From assembly GCA_017561265.1 (NCBI GenBank), contig JAFZDJ010000004.1, positions 1-64,000 of the forward strand: a stretch of 64,000 nt of DNA. Reading direction: 5' to 3'. Numbering within the stretch: the stretch's first letter is position 1; every line of letters starts with the position of its first letter. This DNA comes from Bacteroidales bacterium (GTDB lineage Bacteria > Bacteroidota > Bacteroidia > Bacteroidales > UBA932). The position numbers were made by a program, and so were the translations under genes. Below are positions 33,263 to 42,689 of the stretch, piece after piece. A model generated the notes under the pieces. That model saw only the letters and a program-made list of their open reading frames with translations, was not told where the DNA came from and searched no databases.

Positions 33263-35275
33263 TTACTCGACTTTACCCGTAACGACAGGAGAAATCCTTG
33301 CCGCAAAGCCGCCTCCCGGTGCCATATGTACAGCAAGTTTCCTGTCCGCAGGCAGATCGACAACCTCCTTCTTATAGTCGCATGCAGCACGGTCAGCATT
33401 GACTCCGTCCCTATAGAGTTCCACCTTGTATTCACCCTCAGGAAGGAATGTAAGATCAAGAGTCATATCACGCTCCGACCAGTCTGTCATTGCTCCGACA
33501 TACCAGTCCGCACCCTTTCTTCGTGCCATCGCGATATATTTTCCGACCTTTCCATCGAGACCTACAGACTCATCCCAGATCTCAGGAACCGCTGCGATGA
33601 ACTCCGTACACTCCTTCTCCTTCATATAGTTCGAAGGCGAGTCGCAAAGCATGTTGATCGGAGAATCGAATATCACATATTCCGCAAGCTGACGGCAGCG
33701 TGTTCCCTGGCTCATGGCCTCGGAATTGACTCCGCGGAAATTGCCGCGGGTCGCATTTCTCATTGCACCCTGAGTATAATCCATCGGGCCAGCCATCATT
33801 CGGATGTAAGGAACAGTCACGTCATAAGTCACCTGATCCACGTGCCCCTGAGCCCATTTCATATTCTCGAGACCATAGACTCCTTCATAGTTCACAACGT
33901 TAGGATATGTCCTGTGGAGGCCTGTAGGCTTATATGTACCATGGAAATCCACCATCATATGATACTTGGCAGCAGTCTCGGCAGCTCTGGTATGGAAAAG
34001 CACCATATCCTGGTCTGCGCGGTCCATGAAATCGATCTTGAAGCCCTTGAATCCCATTTCAGAATAATGCTTGCAGACCTCTTCCATATCGCGGTCGAAG
34101 GCATGGTATCCTGCCCATAGGATAAGACCTACATTACGCTCCTGAGCATATGCAGCAAGCTCTTTCAGGTCAATTTCCGGAATCACCTGGAAGAGATCGG
34201 CCTTGAGATTGACGTTCCATCCCTCGTCGAGGATAACATACTCGATACCGTTGGCAGAAGCGAAATCTATGTAATATCTGTATGTGTCGTTATTGATGCC
34301 GGCGCGGAAATCAACCCCGTAAATGTTCCAGTCGTTCCACCAGTCCCATGCAACCTTTCCTGGCTTCACCCAGCTCCAGTCAGTTTCCGGATCGGCCGGA
34401 GCAGCAAGACGATAGACCATGTCATTGTCAGCCATCTGCACATCCTTCTCCGAAACGGCAACGATCCTCCATGGGAACTCCATCTCACCTTCGCATCTTG
34501 CGATATAAGGCTCACGGCTTTCCACCACCATCTGGAGCATATTGTGTCCACCCTGCTTCACATCCTTCGGCACGGCAGGGAAACGTCCGGAAAGATTCTT
34601 TCCGCCCTCGCCATTATAAAGATAGAAACATGGATAGTCCCTGTTGTCAGCCTCGGTCACCACGATCTTCTTTCCGTCCGGACCGTCCACCATCAGAGGA
34701 AGAAAGGCAATCCTGTCCTTGTTCCACTGTGAAAGAGGAGCATAGGTATACTGAGCCTCGTTCGATGTAAAGTACTGGCCTTCAAGAGAATGAGTATTAT
34801 GAGCCACATATCCTGCCCACATGTTCCAGTCCTCGGCGAAATTGAAATTGACAAACTCCTGCTCGATATTGTACGCACCCTTCAGATGAGAAACGAAACG
34901 ATAGGCCATACCGTCGTCATATGCACGGAAGACAACAGAGAAATTCTTGAACTTCAAAGTCATCTCATTGAACTCATCCTTGACCTCCGCCCTCTTGTAA
35001 AGCACTGTCGGAATGGTCTGGGACACACTTCTTCTTGTAACCTTCTTCACAGGCTGCACACCGCCGAAGAGCACCCCGTCGGTAGTAGCCATGCTGATCA
35101 CGGTCTTGTCAATAAGAAGATCGTCTTCATGAACCAGCGTATAGGAAATACCTTCTCCAGCCTCAACAGATACGGAAAGCTTTCCGTCCGGAGACTTCAG
35201 ATCATAGATCTTCGGTGCGGCATATGCGCTTGCAGACAGAAGCACAACTGCCATAACGGCTATCAGTTTTCTCAT
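33263..35275 (-). CDS. GH97 family glycosidase
   Basis: This is a 670-residue exported glycosidase with a Sec signal peptide (VMAVVLLSASAYA). GH97 shows an N-terminal beta-sandwich (LKSPDGKLSVSVEAGE), a catalytic barrel (KVAWDWWNDWNIYG, EYVILDEGWNVN) and a C-terminal all-beta domain. The family contains inverting alpha-glucosidases (SusB) and retaining alpha-galactosidases. The segment FKIDFMDRADQDMV places an Asp at the end of a barrel strand, more like the retaining branch, so an alpha-galactosidase is suggested but not proven. It starts 11 bases after the mutS stop, so the two may be cotranscribed. Start 35275 is chosen over 35281 since both lead into the same signal peptide. Confidence 0.9.
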   Translation of the reverse strand: MRKLIAVMAVVLLSASAYAAPKIYDLKSPDGKLSVSVEAGEGISYTLVHEDDLLIDKTVISMATTDGVLFGGVQPVKKVTRRSVSQTIPTVLYKRAEVKDEFNEMTLKFKNFSVVFRAYDDGMAYRFVSHLKGAYNIEQEFVNFNFAEDWNMWAGYVAHNTHSLEGQYFTSNEAQYTYAPLSQWNKDRIAFLPLMVDGPDGKKIVVTEADNRDYPCFYLYNGEGGKNLSGRFPAVPKDVKQGGHNMLQMVVESREPYIARCEGEMEFPWRIVAVSEKDVQMADNDMVYRLAAPADPETDWSWVKPGKVAWDWWNDWNIYGVDFRAGINNDTYRYYIDFASANGIEYVILDEGWNVNLKADLFQVIPEIDLKELAAYAQERNVGLILWAGYHAFDRDMEEVCKHYSEMGFKGFKIDFMDRADQDMVLFHTRAAETAAKYHMMVDFHGTYKPTGLHRTYPNVVNYEGVYGLENMKWAQGHVDQVTYDVTVPYIRMMAGPMDYTQGAMRNATRGNFRGVNSEAMSQGTRCRQLAEYVIFDSPINMLCDSPSNYMKEKECTEFIAAVPEIWDESVGLDGKVGKYIAMARRKGADWYVGAMTDWSERDMTLDLTFLPEGEYKVELYRDGVNADRAACDYKKEVVDLPADRKLAVHMAPGGGFAARISPVVTGKVE

Positions 35276-35286
35276 AATCATATAGT

Positions 35287-37983
35287 TTAAATACCTAATT
35301 GTTCCTTCATGCTGCGCAGAAGGTCGAAAGCCTGGAGCGGAGTCATATTGTTCAGATCGGCCCTGTCAAGCTCCTCCTTAAGAGAGGACAGAAGCGGATC
35401 CTCAAGCTGGAAGAAAGACAGCTGTATCGAGCCGTCACTCTCCACGCGTCCCTCCTTGATGTTATGCGGCTTGACCATCTTCTGAGGATTCCTCGACAAG
35501 CTCGGAATGACAGATGAAATCCTGGATCCGTCAGAGGAAGACGCATCATCGGAAACAGCCCCCTTGTCTCCTGCCTCCAGGGCTGCCAGAGTCTTCTCCG
35601 CCGACTCGAGCACCTGCTTCGGCATACCGGCCATACGCGCCACATGAAGACCGAAGCTATGAGCCACACCGCCAGGCAGGAGCTTCCTGAGGAAGATGAC
35701 ATTCTTGCCTACCTCCTTCACCGCAATATGATAGTTGCGTACACGTCCGTAAAGATCCTCCAAGTCGTTAAGTTCATGATAATGAGTCGCAAACAGAGTC
35801 TTTGCCCCGTCACCATATTCATGTATGTATTCGACTATGGCACGCGCTATAGACATTCCGTCATAAGTAGAAGTACCTCGTCCGATCTCATCCAGAAGCA
35901 CCAGCGAACGCGAAGAAAGATTATGAAGGATCATAGAAGTCTCCAGCATCTCCACCATGAAGGTCGACTCGCCTCGCGAAATGTTATCAGAAGCACCCAC
36001 GCGGGTGAAGATCTTGTCGCAATAACCGATGGAAGCCTCCGCCGCAGGCACAAATGAACCAACCTGAGCCATCAGCACTATAAGAGCGGTCTGACGCAGA
36101 AGGGCCGACTTACCGGCCATGTTCGGACCTGTAAGGATAATCACCTGCTGCTTCTCATTGTCAAGATAAATATCGTTAGGCACGAATTCCTCCCCAGCCT
36201 GCATCATTGTCTCGATGACAGGATGACGACCCTGCCTTATATCCACTATCTTGCCGTCATTCATCTTCGGACGGCAGTATCTGTTGCTCACCGCAAGATC
36301 TGCAAATCCGCAGAGAACATCCAGACGCGCAAGGATGCGGCAGTTCTTCTGGATCATGGAAATATTCGCCTGGATCTTCGCAACCAGCTCCGTATATATC
36401 TGAGACTCAAGCACATATATTCTTTCCTCCGCACCCAGGATCTTCTGCTCGTATTCCTTAAGCTCCTCAGTGATATAGCGTTCCGCATTGACCAGGGTCT
36501 GCTTCCTTATCCATTCCTCCGGCACGCTGTCCTTATAGGTATTGCGAACTTCAAGATAGTAGCCGAACACATTGTTGAATCCTATCTTCAGAGATGCGAT
36601 TCCTGTGCGTTCGATCTCCCTCTGCTGGATATCAAGAAGATAATCCTTTCCATGACGTGCTATCCTTCGCAGCTCATCCAGCTCCTCATTCACCCCGCCT
36701 GCAATCACATCGCCCTTGCCAAGCTGGGAAGCTGTCTCGGGATGCATGGTCTTTCCAAGATATTCGAGAAGCTCCGCGCAATCACCCATCCTTCCGATAA
36801 GTCCGTCAAGAGCATCGACTCCTTTTCCTCCGCAAAGCTTCATGATAGGATCCGTCTGGCTGAGTCCTCTTCTGAGCTGCATCACTTCGCGCGGCATGAT
36901 CTTGCCTGCCGCTGCACGTGAAATGATTCTTTCAAGGTCTCCTATATCCCCTACCATGGTCTGGAGCCTCTGCATATCATCCTGATTGTCAACAAAATGC
37001 TGAACCACAGAATATCTATCCTCAAGTTCCTGCAGATCCATCACCGGCATAGCCAGCCATGTCCTCAGCATACGCGCACCCATAGGTGACGAACACCTGT
37101 CCATGACCTCAACCAGCGAAGTTCCCTCCTTTCCGGCCGTCGATGCGAATATCTCCAGATTGCGGAAAGTGAAACGGTCCATCCATACGAACGAGCCTTC
37201 ATCAATTCGCGAGATGGAGCATATGTTTGTCAGTCCTGTGTGCTGCGTCTGCTCCAGATATATGAGCAATGCACCCGCCGATGTCACTCCGAGCGGGAAA
37301 CTGTCTATTGCAAAACCTTTGAGCGAATCGACCCTGAGCTGCTTCTTGAGCTTTTCGACAGAACTGTCGTAGACGAATGCCCATTCTTCCAGAGTCGAAA
37401 TATAGTACTGGTCACCGTATCTTTCCTTTGTACCCTTCTCATATCCTCTCGGAACGAGAAGCTCCTTCGGAGCGAACGAGCTGAGGAGGGTTCCTATATA
37501 GTCAAGACTGCCTTCAGCCACCTGGAAAGTACCTGTAGACACATCCAGGAAAGCAACTCCGCACTTGTCCTTGAAGAAGGTAAGTCCTGCGATGTAGTTA
37601 TGCTCCTTCTGCTCCAACAGCTGGTCATTGAAAGCGATACCTGGCGTCACCAGCTCGGTGATGCCTCGCTTTACTATGTTCTTGGTAAGCTTGGGATCCT
37701 CCAGCTGGTCGCACACAGCCACCTTATAGCCGGAACGCACAAGTCTCGGAAGATATGTTTCGAGGGAATGATGAGGGAATCCTGCCATCGGAATAGCTCC
37801 AGGAGTGGCGCTGGAACGCTTTGTAAGCACGATTCCGAGCACCTTGCTCGCAGTCAGGGCATCCTCTCCGTATGTTTCGTAAAAATCGCCGCACCTGAAC
37901 AGAAGCACAGCCTCCGGATGTTGCGCCTTCATAGCGAAGTACTGCTTCATCATAGGTGTTTCGGTCGGTTTCTTTTCTGCCAT
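35287..37983 (-). CDS. mutS: DNA mismatch repair protein MutS with an in-frame repeat insert
   Basis: This is an 898-residue mismatch-recognition ATPase that starts methyl-independent or MutL-dependent repair. The mismatch-binding GDFYETYGEDA lies near residue 32, Walker A GPNMAGKSALLR near 620, and Walker B LVLLDEIGRGTSTYDG further on. The C-terminal linker, between ATPase and the last helices, carries a 10-residue insert (SVIPSLSRNP, about 825-834) that is the translation of a dispersed palindromic DNA element. The tail helices QLSFFQLEDPLLSSLKEEL are intact, so the gene is probably functional. It is divergent from the glycosyltransferase gene, with facing -7 boxes. Confidence 0.96.
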   Translation of the reverse strand: MAEKKPTETPMMKQYFAMKAQHPEAVLLFRCGDFYETYGEDALTASKVLGIVLTKRSSATPGAIPMAGFPHHSLETYLPRLVRSGYKVAVCDQLEDPKLTKNIVKRGITELVTPGIAFNDQLLEQKEHNYIAGLTFFKDKCGVAFLDVSTGTFQVAEGSLDYIGTLLSSFAPKELLVPRGYEKGTKERYGDQYYISTLEEWAFVYDSSVEKLKKQLRVDSLKGFAIDSFPLGVTSAGALLIYLEQTQHTGLTNICSISRIDEGSFVWMDRFTFRNLEIFASTAGKEGTSLVEVMDRCSSPMGARMLRTWLAMPVMDLQELEDRYSVVQHFVDNQDDMQRLQTMVGDIGDLERIISRAAAGKIMPREVMQLRRGLSQTDPIMKLCGGKGVDALDGLIGRMGDCAELLEYLGKTMHPETASQLGKGDVIAGGVNEELDELRRIARHGKDYLLDIQQREIERTGIASLKIGFNNVFGYYLEVRNTYKDSVPEEWIRKQTLVNAERYITEELKEYEQKILGAEERIYVLESQIYTELVAKIQANISMIQKNCRILARLDVLCGFADLAVSNRYCRPKMNDGKIVDIRQGRHPVIETMMQAGEEFVPNDIYLDNEKQQVIILTGPNMAGKSALLRQTALIVLMAQVGSFVPAAEASIGYCDKIFTRVGASDNISRGESTFMVEMLETSMILHNLSSRSLVLLDEIGRGTSTYDGMSIARAIVEYIHEYGDGAKTLFATHYHELNDLEDLYGRVRNYHIAVKEVGKNVIFLRKLLPGGVAHSFGLHVARMAGMPKQVLESAEKTLAALEAGDKGAVSDDASSSDGSRISSVIPSLSRNPQKMVKPHNIKEGRVESDGSIQLSFFQLEDPLLSSLKEELDRADLNNMTPLQAFDLLRSMKEQLGI
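35484..35511. repeat. Palindromic element inside mutS
   Basis: GAGGATTCCTCGACAAGCTC continues as GGAATGAC. It matches the pattern GAGATYCCYCG...YCGGGATGAC shared with 39881-39925, 45303-45333 and 55793-55819. Its length is in frame and it encodes linker residues of MutS. Confidence 0.75.
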
Positions 37984-38004
37984 AAATCATTTTTTATAAT
38001 CAGG

Positions 38005-38012
38005 CAAATTTA
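38005..38012 (-). promoter_or_regulatory. -7 box of mutS
   Basis: The minus strand reads TAAATTTG, 22 bases before the mutS start. The matching plus-strand gene has its own box 27 bases away. Confidence 0.5.
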
Positions 38013-38038
38013 CGAAAAATATTTTATCTTATTTTATG

Positions 38039-38046
38039 TATATTTG
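38039..38046 (+). promoter_or_regulatory. -7 box of the glycosyltransferase gene
   Basis: TATATTTG ends seven bases before the ATG at 38054, so the message may be leaderless. No good -33 element is seen. Confidence 0.5.
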
Positions 38047-38053
38047 CAGGATT

Positions 38054-39376
38054 ATGAAAAGGGTTCTGATCATTTCTTATTATTGGCCGCCGACTGGAGG
38101 ATCGGGGGTACAGAGGTGGGTGAAATTTGCCAAATATCTGCCGGCAGAAGGCTGGCAGCCGGTGATCTACACCCCGGAAAATCCCGAGCAGCTCGCTGTC
38201 GACACATCGCTGGAATCCGAAATTCCGGCAGAGGCTGAAATCATAAAGACCCATATTACAGAACCTTACGAACTTTACAAGAAGTTCCTCCGAAGATCAG
38301 GACACAGCAAGGAGGCGGTAGAGGTCAATCCTGTCAATGCACAGAACAAGTCGTTCGCCCAGAAAGCGGCGATGTGGGTGCGCGGCAACTTCTTCCTGCC
38401 CGACCCTCGATGCATGTGGATAAAGCCTTCTGTAAAATACCTGAAGAAATATCTTGAAGAGCATCCTGTCGACCTTATTGTAAGCACCGGACCTCCTCAG
38501 TCAATGCATCTGATCGGGCGCAGACTCGCTCTCGAGACCGGCATCCCGTGGATAGCTGACTTCCGCGACCCATGGACAAAGATATTCTACTTCAAGCATC
38601 TGTCCATGACGGCATGGACCAGGAGCTGGCACGAAAAGATGGAAAGGAAGGTGCTGGACGACGCATCGGCAGTGGTCGCCGTGTCGCCGCTGGTTCAGAA
38701 GGAATTCAGATACATGACGAAAACTCCCGTGGAGCTCATCACCAACGGCTTCGACGAGTGTGATTTCGCCGCCGAAAGATGCAAGGAAGCGGAAGGCGGA
38801 AAAGACAAGGACTTCATCATAACCCACACAGGCCTCTTCGCTGCAGACGGCAATCCGACCGTCCTCTGGGATGTCCTGGCCGAGAAATGCAGGAAGGAAG
38901 ACACCTTCAGGAAAAGACTGAAAATCAGACTTATAGGAAAGACCGACGAGCAGATAATCTCATATCTCAAATCCGTCGGACTGGAAGAGAACCTTGAGGA
39001 TATGGGCTATCAGCCTCATTCCGTGGCAGTAGAGCAGCAGAGGACCGCGTCCCTCCTTATCCTCCCGCTGAGGAAGGAGCCGGAATACAAGGCCGTGCTT
39101 CCGGGCAAACTTTTCGAATACATGGCATCGATGAGACCTATACTTGGAATAGGACAGCCTGATGGAGCGATGGGAATGATCATCGGACAGACCGGGACCG
39201 GAGCTGTGATAGACTGGGAAGACGAGTCGACGATCTCGGCATATGTGGACAGATGTTGGGAAAGACATAAACTGGGAGCACTGACAGCCGGCGATGCCGA
39301 CATTTCAAGATATACACGCCGCAATCTTACACACCGCATGGCGGAACTCTTTGATAGAATTACTAAACATGAATAA
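38054..39376 (+). CDS. GT4-like glycosyltransferase
   Basis: This is a 440-residue predicted cytoplasmic or membrane-associated glycosyltransferase with the GT-B fold. The N-terminal domain begins VLIISYYWPPTGGSGVQRWV and contains LIVSTGPPQSMHLIG and ADFRDPWTKIF. The C-terminal domain has the sugar-nucleotide-binding region LPLRKEPEYKAVLPGKLFEY. These are typical of GT4 enzymes for surface polysaccharide or glycoprotein glycans. The donor and acceptor are unknown. Its stop overlaps the start of the next gene (ATGAATAA), suggesting translational coupling to the YfhO-type protein. Confidence 0.9.
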   Translation: MKRVLIISYYWPPTGGSGVQRWVKFAKYLPAEGWQPVIYTPENPEQLAVDTSLESEIPAEAEIIKTHITEPYELYKKFLRRSGHSKEAVEVNPVNAQNKSFAQKAAMWVRGNFFLPDPRCMWIKPSVKYLKKYLEEHPVDLIVSTGPPQSMHLIGRRLALETGIPWIADFRDPWTKIFYFKHLSMTAWTRSWHEKMERKVLDDASAVVAVSPLVQKEFRYMTKTPVELITNGFDECDFAAERCKEAEGGKDKDFIITHTGLFAADGNPTVLWDVLAEKCRKEDTFRKRLKIRLIGKTDEQIISYLKSVGLEENLEDMGYQPHSVAVEQQRTASLLILPLRKEPEYKAVLPGKLFEYMASMRPILGIGQPDGAMGMIIGQTGTGAVIDWEDESTISAYVDRCWERHKLGALTAGDADISRYTRRNLTHRMAELFDRITKHE

Positions 39377-42035
39377 GGAATTACTCAAGAAGATCGGAAC
39401 ATATGCAGGCATCCTCCTGCTGTTCATTGCATTGGCATACAGCTACACCCCTCAGGTTCTTGAAGGCAAGATCGTGAACCAGAGCGACATAGCTTCATGG
39501 AAGGGAATGGCAAACGAGGCCATGACATATAACGAAGCACATCCGGACGACCCCACCGCATGGACAAACTCCATGTTCGGAGGCATGCCGACCACAGCCA
39601 CCATCGACAGTTTCGAAGGCGACTGGACGGACGCAATATATGATTTCCTGCTTACAGGACGCCGACCTGCCAGCTATCTTCTGATAGCCCTTATCGGAGG
39701 TTTCCTGCTGATGCTTTCCCTCGGAACAGGCAAGGCCATAGCAGTCGCAGGAGCCGTTGCAATGGCATTCTGTTCATACAACATGCAGATCATCCAGGTC
39801 GGCCACAACACCAAGATGCAGGCCATAGCTTACTTCCCATGGGTACTGGCGGGTGTGATATTTACATACAGGGCGGCTATGAGATCCCTCGGCAGCGCCC
39901 GGGATGACAATAAAGACACTCGGAATGATTGGAAGTCATGGCTGCCACAGACCATACTCGGAGCGACGCTCTTCGCATTCGCCCTCAGCATGCAGATCAA
40001 GGCCAACCACCTCCAGATCACATATTATCTTGCGATAGTGATATTCGCATACGCAATAGGTCTTCTTATCTATTTGTGTATCAAGAGAAAAGATCTGTTG
40101 AAGCGTTTCTTCGCAGCATCGGCATTGCTGCTTGTCATCGGACTCATAGGCATAGCCACAAACGCCAACAAACTGATTCCGACTTATGAATACACTCCAT
40201 ACACCATGCGCGGAGGCTCGGAGCTTTCAGCCGACAGCGAAAGCCATAATGCCAATGGTCTGGATCTGGATTATGCGACAGCATGGTCATACGGAATCAG
40301 CGAAATGCCTAACCTCCTCATCCCTAATTTCAACGGAGGAGCCTCTTCCGGAGAGCTTCCGATGGACTCGGAAACAGCTCAGCTGCTGAAAAGAGCCGGA
40401 CAGACAAACCTCAGGCAGACAATGAAGCACATGCCTCTATACTGGGGTCCTCAGCCGTTCACTGCAGGCCCTATGTACATGGGAGCAATCACTATATTCC
40501 TTTTCGTACTCGGACTCATACTGTGCAAGGGACGTGAGAAATGGTGGCTTGTGGCCGCTACGGTCATAGCCGTATTCCTCGCATGGGGTAGCCATTTCAT
40601 GTGGTTCACGAAGCTCTGGTTCAATTATGCTCCGATGTACAACAAGTTCAGGACGGTGTCCATGGCTCTCACAGTGCTTCAGGTGACCCTTCCTATGCTC
40701 GGATTCTATGTTCTTGACAGGATCCTGAAGGAGAAGTATGAGAAGAAGACCATGATGAAGGCAGGATACATCGCATATGGTGTGACTGCCGGATTCTGCC
40801 TCCTCTGCGTGCTCATTCCCGGAATAGCAGGCTCCTTCACAGGAGCCGGTGATGCAGGTATGAACGAGATGATCATTGATGCTCTGAGGATTGACCGACA
40901 GACTCTTATGACAAAAGATGCACTCCGCTCTCTTGTCCTGATTACGGTGGTATTCGCTCTCATCCTATGGGCTTTCAAGACTCCTAAGGTAGATGCAGTG
41001 GGAAAGAACGGTTCATTCGTACTTAAAGGCAGGACTTCAATCGTAGCCATTGCCGTGATATTCCTTGTATGGATCGACCTTGTCAGTGTCGGAAAAAGAT
41101 ACCTCAACAAGAGTCATTTCGTTACTCCTCAGGACTTTACAGCACATTACGAGCCTCGTCCTGTAGATGATATCATCCATGAAGACACAGACCCGAACTA
41201 CCGCGTCCTGGACATCAGCGTGAACACATTCAACGATGCGATACAGAGCTACCATCATAAGAGTATCGGAGGATACAGTCCGGTGAAGCTCCAGCGCTAT
41301 CAGGATCTTATCGAGAGGTATATAACAGGAGAAATCAGGCAGATTTACGGAGCGGTCGAGAATGTGGAGACCGTCCAGGAATTGTCCGAGGCTCTTCCGG
41401 AGCTGAAGGTTGTATCAATGCTTAACGGCAAATACATTATCCTTGGAGCAGATTTTTCACCGGTGGTGAACCCTCATGCTTTTGGAAATGCATGGTTCGT
41501 GGATTCTTATGTTGCGGCCGCAACTCCTGATGAGGAGATTGCTCTTCTTGCTGCGACCGACCTGCATACCACTGCCGTGATCGGCAATGATTTCGCATGG
41601 GCTCAGGAGGCTGTCGGAGGTGTTACCAGCAACACGTCGGACGAGAAACCCGCACACATCAGACTGACCCATTACAGCCCGAAAGAGCTTCGTTATGAGT
41701 TCAGTACGGATGTTGAGCGTGCAGCTGTATTCAGCGAGATTTATTATCCTAAGGGATGGAAGGCTTGGATCGAGCCGGCCGGGGCATATGGAGAGGTTCG
41801 AAACGGACATTACCATCCGACAGCGGAAGGCCGTTCCGTTGAACTTTTCCGCGCAGACTGGATGCTTCGCGGATCTATGATTCCTGAAGGTGAAGGTCAG
41901 CTGATCATGAGGTTCGAGCCTGATTCATACCAGCTTGGAGAGAATGTTTCGCGTGCAAGTTCTATCGCTTTGATCCTGCTTCTTATCGGCTCGGCAGCCG
42001 GCATGATCCTTACTTCCCGCAGAAAGGCGCTTTAA
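39369..42035 (+). CDS. YfhO-family multispanning membrane protein
   Basis: This is an 888-residue protein with about 11-13 membrane segments in its first two thirds and a beta-rich C-terminal extracytoplasmic part ending in one membrane segment (ASSIALILLLIGSAAGMIL). YfhO relatives are related to GT-C glycosyltransferases and are linked to glycosylation of teichoic acids or surface glycans. Residues about 172-186 (SLGSARDDNKDTRND) are the translation of a palindromic DNA repeat inserted in a loop between membrane segments. It overlaps the upstream glycosyltransferase by 8 bases, so a joint role in surface glycan assembly is likely. Confidence 0.87.
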   Translation: MNKELLKKIGTYAGILLLFIALAYSYTPQVLEGKIVNQSDIASWKGMANEAMTYNEAHPDDPTAWTNSMFGGMPTTATIDSFEGDWTDAIYDFLLTGRRPASYLLIALIGGFLLMLSLGTGKAIAVAGAVAMAFCSYNMQIIQVGHNTKMQAIAYFPWVLAGVIFTYRAAMRSLGSARDDNKDTRNDWKSWLPQTILGATLFAFALSMQIKANHLQITYYLAIVIFAYAIGLLIYLCIKRKDLLKRFFAASALLLVIGLIGIATNANKLIPTYEYTPYTMRGGSELSADSESHNANGLDLDYATAWSYGISEMPNLLIPNFNGGASSGELPMDSETAQLLKRAGQTNLRQTMKHMPLYWGPQPFTAGPMYMGAITIFLFVLGLILCKGREKWWLVAATVIAVFLAWGSHFMWFTKLWFNYAPMYNKFRTVSMALTVLQVTLPMLGFYVLDRILKEKYEKKTMMKAGYIAYGVTAGFCLLCVLIPGIAGSFTGAGDAGMNEMIIDALRIDRQTLMTKDALRSLVLITVVFALILWAFKTPKVDAVGKNGSFVLKGRTSIVAIAVIFLVWIDLVSVGKRYLNKSHFVTPQDFTAHYEPRPVDDIIHEDTDPNYRVLDISVNTFNDAIQSYHHKSIGGYSPVKLQRYQDLIERYITGEIRQIYGAVENVETVQELSEALPELKVVSMLNGKYIILGADFSPVVNPHAFGNAWFVDSYVAAATPDEEIALLAATDLHTTAVIGNDFAWAQEAVGGVTSNTSDEKPAHIRLTHYSPKELRYEFSTDVERAAVFSEIYYPKGWKAWIEPAGAYGEVRNGHYHPTAEGRSVELFRADWMLRGSMIPEGEGQLIMRFEPDSYQLGENVSRASSIALILLLIGSAAGMILTSRRKAL
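39881..39925. repeat. Palindromic element inside the YfhO-type gene
   Basis: GAGATCCCTCGGCAGCGCCC continues as GGGATGAC, then a second partial copy CACTCGGAATGA. It belongs to the same family as the elements in mutS and between genes at 45303 and 55793, and it keeps the reading frame open. Confidence 0.72.
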
Positions 42036-42044
42036 CCGAAAAGG

Positions 42045-42632
42045 CTAGAAATTAAGGGCGAAACCTATGCCACGTGACTGGGCTCCGAAAGTCAGATTGA
42101 CTTCATTGACGATACCGGAACCGTAGGTATTGAAATGGTCGGTCATCCTGTTCTTATACACACACATTACGGGAATGCCGGAAACAAGCATGGCAAGGCC
42201 TCCAAGGGCAACAACTCCTCCAATGTCGGCCAGAAGAGCAGGACCTTCAAGCATAGTGTCAAGCATATCATTCGGATCACTTCCAGCCATGGAACCGATT
42301 GTTCCGATCAAAGGGAAATACATGACCGTTCCCAATGCGGCCAGGCCTCCTATGACCGCTGCTGTTCCACCCAGAACCATACATGAACCGCCGGCTATGG
42401 TGAGTCCCAGACCGGTCCGGTACCCGTTTCTGTATCTGTTCCATGCATCGCCTGCATCTTCACCGTAACGATCTGATAGATAATGAACAAAATCATCATT
42501 ATCTATCTTTTCCCATCCGGCAAAGACCCTGCTTCCATCCAGATATACATACGTATCTGAATTCATGGCATATTGAGCCGATGCGGTCAAGGAGACCACA
42601 GCAGCAAGCAGAATCATACAAAATTTCTTCAT
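42045..42632 (-). CDS. Exported membrane protein, function unknown
   Basis: This is a 195-residue protein with a Sec signal peptide (LAAVVSLTASAQ). After a soluble part with DGSRVFAGWEKIDNDDF there are two hydrophobic Gly/Ala-rich segments (GGSCMVLGGTAAVIGGLAAL, GGVVALGGLAMLVSGI), and the C-terminus ends GFALNF, like an outer-membrane protein end. I do not recognise a named family. It lies between convergent neighbours and probably forms its own unit. Confidence 0.75.
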   Translation of the reverse strand: MKKFCMILLAAVVSLTASAQYAMNSDTYVYLDGSRVFAGWEKIDNDDFVHYLSDRYGEDAGDAWNRYRNGYRTGLGLTIAGGSCMVLGGTAAVIGGLAALGTVMYFPLIGTIGSMAGSDPNDMLDTMLEGPALLADIGGVVALGGLAMLVSGIPVMCVYKNRMTDHFNTYGSGIVNEVNLTFGAQSRGIGFALNF

Positions 42633-42689
42633 ATCAAGTCCGTTAATAATGCCTCATAAAGATGCAGATTGACGGAAAAACGTTGCATA

